Assembly: GCA_958438185.1 (NCBI GenBank)
Contig: CAUBQU010000014.1
Coordinates: 1 to 12,954, forward strand
Direction: 5' to 3'
Length of the DNA: 12,954 bases
Source of the DNA: an uncultured Oscillospiraceae bacterium
Lineage (GTDB): Bacteria > Bacillota > Clostridia > Oscillospirales > Oscillospiraceae
Shown here: in pieces, positions 1-6,500 of the stretch
How the letters are laid out: each line of letters begins with the position of its first letter
Numbering within the stretch: position 1 is the stretch's first letter
Program-made: the position numbers and the translations under genes
Notes under the pieces: generated by a model
The model's input: only the letters and a program-made list of their open reading frames with translations
Databases searched by the model: none
What the model was told of the DNA's origin: nothing

Positions 1-380
1 CCGTTGTACTCCGCCATGATCTCCAGGTAGCCCTTTCTGTCGGCATTCGTCCACTTGGGGGCCGTCATCGCGCCGCTGGCCGGGTCGATGGTGGCGCTGA
101 TCTGGTTCGTGCCAAAGCTCCAGGTCACGCCGCTCTCGATGGCCTTGCCATCCAGCGTCAAAGCCGCCGTCATGGCATTTGTATCCTTGCAGGCGATCAA
201 ATACGGCGCTTCCGTCATACCGGATATCCCGGTCAGAATGTCCTGCCCGGTCACGGTGATGACCGGCTCTGCGGGTGTCTCGTCCGCTGCCAGGGCGGTA
301 CCGGAAACACCGAGGCACATTGTCACCAGCATGGCAACGACCAGGAGCAGCCAGATTGATTTTTGTAATTGTTTTCTCAT
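1..380 (-). CDS. Secreted protein with signal peptide, 5' part only (B12-riboswitch controlled)
   Basis: The gene starts at 380 and runs off the left edge, so only the first 126 residues are visible. The start is an ATG preceded by an AGAGAGG ribosome binding site. The protein begins MRKQLQKS, followed by a hydrophobic core (about residues 9-25) and an ALA-ADE signal peptidase site near residue 31, so it is exported. The mature part has features of a bacterial immunoglobulin-like (BIG-type) surface module: short beta-like segments such as VTWSFG, and DPASGAMTAP. No catalytic motif is visible. A cobalamin riboswitch and terminator lie immediately upstream, so expression should fall when B12 is abundant. 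That suggests a role in capturing or handling corrinoids outside the cell, for example in a large surface protein carrying a transcobalamin-like domain further on. This function is inferred from the regulation alone; the part of the protein that would settle it is outside the window. Confidence 0.85.
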   Translation of the reverse strand, partial: MRKQLQKSIWLLLVVAMLVTMCLGVSGTALAADETPAEPVITVTGQDILTGISGMTEAPYLIACKDTNAMTAALTLDGKAIESGVTWSFGTNQISATIDPASGAMTAPKWTNADRKGYLEIMAEYN

Positions 381-474
381 TGTAAACCTCTCTGCTCAAA
401 TTTTTCTATTCTTTTCAGTGCATGTCGGCAGCTCGTTACGCCGCCCTCCTCTCTGTGTAAGCTTGCTGAAATAC

Positions 475-504
475 AAAAACCGTGCAGGCTAAAGTCCCGC
501 ACGG
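475..504 (-). terminator. Intrinsic terminator of the cobalamin riboswitch
   Basis: On the minus strand CCGTGC-G-GG pairs with CC-T-GCACGG (480-504, nine pairs including one G-U) around a 7-base loop, followed directly by TTTTTG (475-479). It lies between the riboswitch aptamer and the start codon at 380, so it is the expected off-state expression platform of a transcriptional riboswitch. Confidence 0.85.
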
Positions 505-520
505 TATTTTGCAAAACAAC

Positions 521-680
521 GCTCCTCGGTGCAAGTATTCCGACTTAGACTCATCGCAACGCACCGCCTTCTCATGGGCCTGCGCCCACAATGGCCCTTT
601 GATGCGCCGCTCCTCATCACGGCATCCGCATGCAGGGGAATCGCACCCCAATTCCATATCACCGACATGATTCACTTTAA
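521..680 (-). promoter_or_regulatory. Cobalamin (B12) riboswitch
   Basis: Read on the minus strand, this segment carries the conserved blocks of a cobalamin aptamer in the right order. There is a CGGTG/CACCG closing helix (660-664 with 527-531). A GGAA-TTGGGGTGCGATTCCCC block corresponds to the GGTGxxAxTCC B12-box region. Next come GCGGATGCCGTGATGAGGAG, a GCCATTGTGGGC...GGCCCATGAGAAGGC block like the peripheral GCCACTG...GGGAAGGC arm, and the 3' signature AGTCGGAATACTTGC (531-545). A promoter lies directly upstream and a terminator directly downstream, before a gene for a secreted protein. By family knowledge, binding of adenosyl-, methyl- or hydroxocobalamin favours the terminator. The exact subclass cannot be told without a covariance-model search. 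Confidence 0.85.
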
Positions 681-687
681 TACTAAG

Positions 688-716
688 ATTCTACATGAAT
701 GTCCAAACTTTGTCAA
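688..716 (-). promoter_or_regulatory. Sigma-A promoter of the riboswitch leader
   Basis: On the minus strand there is a perfect TTGACA -35 box (711-716), a 17-base spacer and a TAGAAT -10 box (688-693). Transcription should begin near 680, just ahead of the cobalamin aptamer. There is no terminator between the end of spoVAC at 739 and this promoter. Confidence 0.85.
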
Positions 717-738
717 CAGCCTTGTCGGATAATAATTT

Positions 739-1179
739 TTAAATTTTCTCCGCCACATAATAGATCACCCCATAGACCACACTGGCGCTGACACCGTAGA
801 CCAACACCGGCCCGGCGATGGTGAACATCTTGACCGCCAGGCCCGTGATCCAGCCCTCGGTCTTGAATTCCACGGCGGGGGAGGCCACGGCGTTGGCAAA
901 GCCGGTGATGGGCACCAGCGTCCCCGCGCCGCCGAGCTTTGCCAGATCGTCATACCAGCTCAGGCCCGTCGTCAGCGCACTAAGGAACACCAGCGCGCAG
1001 GAGGTCGCCGTCCCGGCAGCGTCCTTGTCCAGTCCAGCCGCGCCGAAGGCCGCCAGCAGCAGCTGCCCCAGGGTGCAGATCGCACCGCCGATCAGAAACG
1101 CAAGGCACGTATTCTTCCCAACCTTTGATTTGGGCGAGAGCCGCGCCACATACCGATTATATTGCCTGCTGTTCATCAT
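739..1179 (-). CDS. spoVAC: Stage V sporulation protein AC (SpoVAC/SpoVAEb family)
   Basis: This is a membrane protein of 146 residues, close to the usual ~150 of SpoVAC. Family hallmarks are FLIGGAICTLGQ (28-39), SALTTGLSWYDDLAKLGGAG (67-86) and VPITGFANAVASPAVEFKTEG (89-109). There are about four hydrophobic segments, roughly at 25-46, 57-76, 84-102 and 119-142. In Bacillus and Clostridium, SpoVAC is part of the inner-forespore-membrane channel that loads calcium-dipicolinate into the spore and releases it on germination. The start at 1179 was preferred to an ATG 34 codons upstream because AGGGAGGAGGG sits 8 bases before it and the longer form overlaps the preceding gene. Neither spoVAD nor spoVAE lies beside it, which is atypical. 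SpoVAC and SpoVAEb are homologous, so the label could be either. Confidence 0.88.
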   Translation of the reverse strand: MMNSRQYNRYVARLSPKSKVGKNTCLAFLIGGAICTLGQLLLAAFGAAGLDKDAAGTATSCALVFLSALTTGLSWYDDLAKLGGAGTLVPITGFANAVASPAVEFKTEGWITGLAVKMFTIAGPVLVYGVSASVVYGVIYYVAEKI

Positions 1180-1197
1180 TTTGCATCCCTCCTCCCT

Positions 1198-1226
1198 TAG
1201 TATGGGCAGGTTCTGCAAAAATAACC
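1198..1226 (-). promoter_or_regulatory. Possible sigma-G (forespore) promoter of spoVAC
   Basis: A CATACTA (1198-1204) lies on the minus strand just before the spoVAC ribosome binding site. It is identical to the -10 consensus of sigma-G promoters. A GGTTA-like -35 (about 1222-1226) sits 17 bases upstream but matches the consensus poorly, and the leader would be only about a dozen bases. Expression of spoVAC in the forespore would fit known biology. Confidence 0.4.
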
Positions 1227-1228
1227 GC

Positions 1229-2299
1229 TCAGCAAATTTCCGGCATCCCCTGGCGCAGTGCGGAAGCGATGCCAGCGGCAAAGCGCTGCAGCCGGGCGTC
1301 GATCCCCGGCAGGTGCATGGCCGTGCCCGGGTCGTTGGCCGTCTCCAGCATGCAGCAGTAGGGCGGGAGTGTAAAGGCCTTATTCAGGCACAGTGCCCCC
1401 AAAAGCTGCTGGGCCACCAGGTCCCCGCCGGAATAGCCGGAAACGACGATGCCAAACAGCTGCTTGCCCTGCAGAAGATTATTGACCGTCAGGCTCGTCA
1501 GGCGATTGATAAACGCCATGACATTGGCGCTGAGGGCATCGTTGTAGTTTGGGCACAGCACCAGCAGCGCGTCGCTCTCCAGCACCGCTGGATAGACGTC
1601 CTCCACCATCGCACCGCCGTAAAAGCAGCCCCCCCGCTCGGCAAAATGGGCGCAGACCCGGTAGGAGCAGCCGTTGCAGTCGTGGATTGTCCCGTTGCGC
1701 AGGGAGAGTTCCCGGGTCTGCACCTGCCCGGAAAGCATTTGGGAGACCTGCCGCCCCAGGGCCAGTGTGTTCGATGTCTTCTGGTTGGATGCGTGCAGCA
1801 TCAGAAGCTTCGCCTCCGGCCGCCCCGGCACTGCAAATTCCAGCAGCCGCCGCACCAGCTGGACCGCCAGGGCGTCATAAGCCGCCCGGTGGGAAAGGCC
1901 CAGTTTTTTGGCGCGGATGTCCAAATTTTGCAGCGAGCCCGTCGCCTCCAGCAGCGGCTTGCCCATGAGCCAGCAGCCCGCCAGATTCGCCGCCAGCAGC
2001 AGCGCCTGGGCCGTCTGCTTGGTGTAGAGCTCCCCCGCGCCGTCGATGAGCAGCGCGGCGCAGGCGCCCTGCATGGCGTCCGGCGACTGGCGCAGCAGCA
2101 TCAGCAGGCGGCAGACCTCCGGGTCGATGCCCGCCTGGTCCACGGCGACAGCAAAGAGCACCCGCCGCTGCCGCAGCTCCGGCAGCGGGCCGCCCGCCAT
2201 ATCATAGCGCCGGAACGGGACGCCCTGGAGTGCCGTCTTTAAAACGGCCTCCAGCCGCGCATGATGCCCGGCGGTGATCACCAATAATTCATTCGTCAT
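1229..2299 (-). CDS. Flavodoxin-fold NAD(P)H-dependent oxidoreductase-like protein with cysteine cluster
   Basis: This 356-residue protein has two flavodoxin-like halves. The N-terminal half (about 1-155) includes the block ALLIDGAGELYTKQTAQALL (82-101). The C-terminal half (164-356) resembles the NADPH-dependent FMN reductase family: LLMLHASNQKTSNT (165-178) looks like the phosphate-binding loop for FMN, and a hydrophobic strand LLVLCPNYND (245-254) precedes a family-typical SANVMAFINRL. Between them lie four cysteines, C208, C211, C216 and C225 (C-x2-C-x4-C-x8-C), like the clusters of iron-sulfur flavoproteins. It may therefore bind FMN and possibly an Fe-S centre, acting as a redox partner in the cytoplasm. 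The start at 2299 overlaps the upstream stop by 11 bases (ATGACGAATGA), with GGGAG seven or eight bases before it, so translation is likely coupled. The substrate is unknown. Confidence 0.8.
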   Translation of the reverse strand: MTNELLVITAGHHARLEAVLKTALQGVPFRRYDMAGGPLPELRQRRVLFAVAVDQAGIDPEVCRLLMLLRQSPDAMQGACAALLIDGAGELYTKQTAQALLLAANLAGCWLMGKPLLEATGSLQNLDIRAKKLGLSHRAAYDALAVQLVRRLLEFAVPGRPEAKLLMLHASNQKTSNTLALGRQVSQMLSGQVQTRELSLRNGTIHDCNGCSYRVCAHFAERGGCFYGGAMVEDVYPAVLESDALLVLCPNYNDALSANVMAFINRLTSLTVNNLLQGKQLFGIVVSGYSGGDLVAQQLLGALCLNKAFTLPPYCCMLETANDPGTAMHLPGIDARLQRFAAGIASALRQGMPEIC

Positions 2300-3524
2300 A
2301 TTGAAACTCCCGCAGCGCCTGCAGCACCGGTGCAAGGCGCGCCTGCAGCGCCGGATGCAGCGCCTGATACACTGGTTCCACGCCCAACCGGGTCGACCGC
2401 AGGCTGCAGCCAAAATAGGTGCCGCCCAGGGCCAGCGTCCCATCGTGAGCCTCCCCGCGCAGCGTCCGCAGGACGCTGATGGCCGCAGAGGACAGGCCGG
2501 GGGCGATATAGGGCTTATAGCCCAGCGCCCGCACCTGCAAGTTGGCCGTGACGGTATCGTGCGTCAGCTGCTGGGAGATCGCGTCGTCATAGCCCTGCCC
2601 GGCAGCATTGGCCACCACCAGCTGCTTGCCATGGGGCCCAAACACCTGCCCCCGGGAAAAGTCAATGCCCCGCTGCGCGGCATAATACTGCGCCCGGGCC
2701 CGCATAACGCCCAGGCCATAGCCCTGGATCTGCTCCGGCAGCAGCCCGGCTGCGTCAAAGCGCCCGGCTTCATCCCGATTCGATGCCAGGAATACTGCCT
2801 GGCAGAGATGGTCCACCGGGTCGGAGATCTGCGCAAAGAGTCCGGTAAAGCCCGCTTCCCGGGCCATGCGCGCATAGCCCTGCAGCATATCCCGGTTGCG
2901 CTTGTATTGGATCATCCGCACATCGCCGACCTGCGCGCCCACCGGCGGCACCCCCAGCGACGCGGTGAACAGCAGCGCGTCGCAGTCAAACAGCCGCGCC
3001 ATCGGCACCGCCTCCACCGGCGGCACCCAGCCGCCCGCGTGCTCCGGCAGCACCTGGTTCATCTCCAGGCAGTACCGGCGGCACTGGGCCTCGTTGGGGT
3101 CATAGATGCCGATGCCCGTCAGGTCCCGGCCCAGCAGGACCAAGCCCTGCAGGACCGTCCCGCCGACATCTCCCAGGCCCACCAGGTGGACCCGGAACCC
3201 ATCTCGGCGCTGCCGGGTAGCCCGCAGCACATCCCAGCAGCGGGCAAATGCCGTATTCAAAACGCACGCGCCCTCCGCCTGTACCAGCGCCGCCAGATCA
3301 TCCGCCGCCTGCTGCGGCGGCAGCGGCTGCAGCGCCGTCTGCACATCCTGCGCATCCAGGCGGCGCAGATCGTCGATGCGATACAGCCCCCGGCTGCTTG
3401 CCGGGTCCCGCCGGACGGTGATGACCAGGGGCGCAAACGGCGCGCTGCACGGCGCAGCGCCCGTCGGCGCCCCGCCGCCCCGGTCCCACAGGCACAAGCC
3501 CTCAAACTGGTATAGTTTTTCCAT
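2289..3524 (-). CDS. Lactate/malate dehydrogenase-like protein, probably altered catalytic site
   Basis: This 411-residue protein carries a Rossmann dinucleotide-binding site, VHLVGLGDVGG (112-122), with an acidic residue at the end of the second strand (IYDPNE, D142) that favours NAD over NADP. An extra ~110-residue N-terminal region precedes it. The later layout follows the lactate/malate dehydrogenase family: TASLGVPP (187-194), ISDPVD (233-238) where the family has NPVD, LGVMR (271-275) where the family has LDxxR, and GPHGK (296-300) in place of GEHGxS with the catalytic His kept (H298). The usual Asn and the Asp partner of the His therefore appear replaced, so the canonical reaction is doubtful; a changed substrate or an NAD-sensing role is possible. 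It starts on a TAATG junction with the upstream gene, with GGAGGAG before it, and overlaps the next gene by 11 bases. It is clearly the middle gene of a three-gene unit. Confidence 0.82.
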   Translation of the reverse strand: MEKLYQFEGLCLWDRGGGAPTGAAPCSAPFAPLVITVRRDPASSRGLYRIDDLRRLDAQDVQTALQPLPPQQAADDLAALVQAEGACVLNTAFARCWDVLRATRQRRDGFRVHLVGLGDVGGTVLQGLVLLGRDLTGIGIYDPNEAQCRRYCLEMNQVLPEHAGGWVPPVEAVPMARLFDCDALLFTASLGVPPVGAQVGDVRMIQYKRNRDMLQGYARMAREAGFTGLFAQISDPVDHLCQAVFLASNRDEAGRFDAAGLLPEQIQGYGLGVMRARAQYYAAQRGIDFSRGQVFGPHGKQLVVANAAGQGYDDAISQQLTHDTVTANLQVRALGYKPYIAPGLSSAAISVLRTLRGEAHDGTLALGGTYFGCSLRSTRLGVEPVYQALHPALQARLAPVLQALREFQYDE

Positions 3525-6500
3525 TAAGGCGTCTCCTCCCAGCCCTGCATCCGGTGCAGGGCATTGATATCATCCTGCACATACACCGACGCCGGGATAT
3601 TCAGATCATAGGACAAATGCCCGCCCCGGTCCGGCATCCGGGGCCGGAACACAGCCTCGCCCAGCCGCTTGAGGGTCAGCGATTTGCCAAAATAAGAAAG
3701 ATGTTCCTTCTCCAGCACCCGCAGAATTTCATACGTGCTGGCCAGCACCGTCTCCGAAAGCGCGTAGATCGCCCGTTTGGGGACGCCGCTGAAGAAATGC
3801 GGATATTTATACGGCAGGATCAGATTGATCGTCGGCAGCATCTCCGTCTTGCGGCTCGTCAGAACGCTGTCGCCGCCGATGAAGGGGTAGAGCAGGCTCT
3901 CCGTCTGCCAATAGCGCATGGCGGGGATGAAATATTCGCACTCCGTCTCGATATCTTGCAGCCGCATCCGGTCCTTGCCCCGGCCGGACATAATCCCGAC
4001 GATCAGCCGGTCGATCTCCACCTGCTCCTGCCGCAGCAACGGCGTCAGGTACTCCATCCGGTAGCCGTTGTGCATCAGATCGTCCACCAGGATCATGGGC
4101 CGCCGGAAGGACTTGATCGTCCGGACCTGGTTGACCAGCGTCGAATACCCGGGGTATTCCTTGATCTCCAGCCCCCGGATATTGGGCAGGAAGACTTTTT
4201 CGACCTCCAAGCGCTTTGTCACCGTGTTCGGTACCAGGTCATTGGCCAGGATTTTGCCGAAGGGCACGCACATCTTGCTGCCCAGGCGGCGCTCCCCAGG
4301 CGGCACATCCGCCACGCCGTTGCAGCGCTGGACCCGGCTGCGCAGCGCCTGGTTCAGGAGTTCCACATCAAAGCTCAAGATCAGATCCCCCGGGAACATC
4401 TGGGCAAAGGAGAGCCGCAGCGCTCGCCGCGCCTTCTCCACCGCCCGGATGACCTTCGGGTTCTCCCGGTGGGGGGATTTCAGCTTCTGCAGCGCATCCA
4501 GGATCAGCACCACCGGGCGGCGCATATCCACCACCCAGACCGACGGCTGTTCCGGTGTCGGGGCAAAGCCCAGCTCCCGCAGTGCCTGCTCCAGCGGCCC
4601 GGCGGCTGGGCAGCGGCAGATGGCATAGGTGATGCTCCGCTCCTGGGCCCGGGCCAGCAGCTCATTGAGGACCTGCCGCTCCACGCTCTGCCCCGGCGCG
4701 ACAGCGCCGACGCCGTCGATGAGCAGGATATTTCCCGAGACCCGCTCCCGGACGCAGGACGCCGCCTGGGCATCCTGCAGCACATCCAGCAGCTGATAGC
4801 TCTGGACCGTCCGCCCGCAGGCCCAGCCCCAGAGGCCGCCGGTGGCCCGGGAGCGCAGCACGCAGCTGGTCACGCCCGGCCATCCGGCTAGCTTCTCTGC
4901 CAGCTTCTGCGGGATCTCCGGCAAGATCTCCTGGGCATTTTCAAAATACAGCTTATGGGGCTGCAATACCATTTTATATTGCAGCGTCCGCAAATACAGC
5001 CCCCGCCGGTAGATAAAATTCTGTACGATCGGGTCCACCAGCATGGAGATATCCAGATTTTTATCCACATACTCCCGGATCCGGCTGGAGGAGACGCTGT
5101 CAAAGAAGGGCGGCAGCTGCAGCACCTCCAGTTTGCCCCGGATCACCGTCTCCAGTGGCGGCAGCTGGCCTGTCTCCTCCCGGGAGAAGACGATATGGTC
5201 AAAGTCCGCCGCGCCGCTGGTCGCGCCGGGGCGGTACGCCGAGGCGTTGCGGACCACATCGCTGCCCACGGCCAGATAGACCGCCTGGTTCGGCAGCAGC
5301 TGCCGCAGCCGGGTCAGGTCCTCCGCCATGGCGATGTTGATGGGGATATCATCCGGAAAGAGATAGACATCCAGCTGGTCCGCCACGGAAATGCTGGCAA
5401 TCTGCCGCCGCAGCAGCTTGGCCAGCGTCTGCTTGCTCCAGGAGAATTCATCCACCGCCAGATAGACGTCAAACTGCTTGGCGCAGATCTCCTGCACGAT
5501 GCGCTTATGGCCGGAGGAGAAGGGGTCAAATGTCCCGGGGAAGAAAGCAATGGGCCGCTCCGGCGGCAGGACCGGCTCCGGCAGATGCACCTGGCACTGC
5601 ACCAGGAAGCGATACAAATGGTTCAGCGCCGCCGCGCAGGTAAAGAAATTCAGCTGCCCCGGGTGCGGCTCCTCCAGCAGCGTCAGGAATTTTTTGCAGA
5701 TGCGGATAAAATACCGCTGCCGGACAGAAAGCGTCAGAGACGGATTGTCAAAGACCTGACGGCAGATCAGTGAGAGAGCCCGCTGGTGGATCATATCGTC
5801 AAAGTGCGCTACACCCGTCAGCAGCAGGCCAAAGACCTGCTCCGTCACTGCTTCGCTTCCGGCCTGATTCGCCAGCACTACCGCCAGCGTCGTCAGCGCC
5901 GCCATAGCCGCCAGGGTATTGTCCGAATGGACCAGCTCTGCCAGGGACTGCAGGCACTCGTCAAAGGCAGAGTCCGGCAGCTGGCACAGCATTCGGCCCA
6001 GGAATTTCGGGATATAACGGGAGACCTCCTCCCGCCCTGTCTCCAGCTCGCGGATGAGGTCGATCATCAGCTCATTCTGCTGGTCCGCCGGGAGCTTGGC
6101 GCAGAGCGCGACCAGATGCTCCCCCGCGTAATCCCGCACTGGCAGGTGCTCGCTGACGCACAGCAGATTGCTCAAATGCATCGCCGTGTGGAACGCCATC
6201 TCCGGATGCGCCGTGACATTTTCGCACAGCATATCAATGTGCGATATTTTCACGCTCCAGTGGACGGCCATTTTCATATTGCTCAGGTAAAGATGCTGCC
6301 GCTCTGCGTTGCGCAAGGAGGCTGTCTCTCCCGCGCCCCGCAGCAGGACCGACCGCTCGTAGCCCACGGCGTAAGACTCCCCCGGCTCCAATCCCTGGGC
6401 AACACGGCAAACCTCCGCCTGCAGCGCCTCGTCGCCAATCGCCAGCAGCTTGCGAAAAAAGCGCAGCGCGGCAATCTGCTCCCGCTCCGCAGCGCCGGAT

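Noticed and set aside
436..675. Minus-strand open frame of 79 codons
   Set aside because: It covers the cobalamin aptamer and its terminator. The conserved structure explains this sequence better than a protein.
818..2242. Plus-strand open frame of 474 codons
   Set aside because: It lies opposite spoVAC and the flavodoxin-like gene and crosses their boundary. It has no ribosome binding site or family resemblance, and its composition (rich in R, Q, H, A) is typical of the antisense of GC-rich genes.
2274..4891. Two long plus-strand open frames (413 and 445 codons) opposite the dehydrogenase-like and giant-protein genes
   Set aside because: They are antisense shadows with low-complexity R/Q/H/P composition and no recognisable domain, while the minus strand shows clear motifs throughout.
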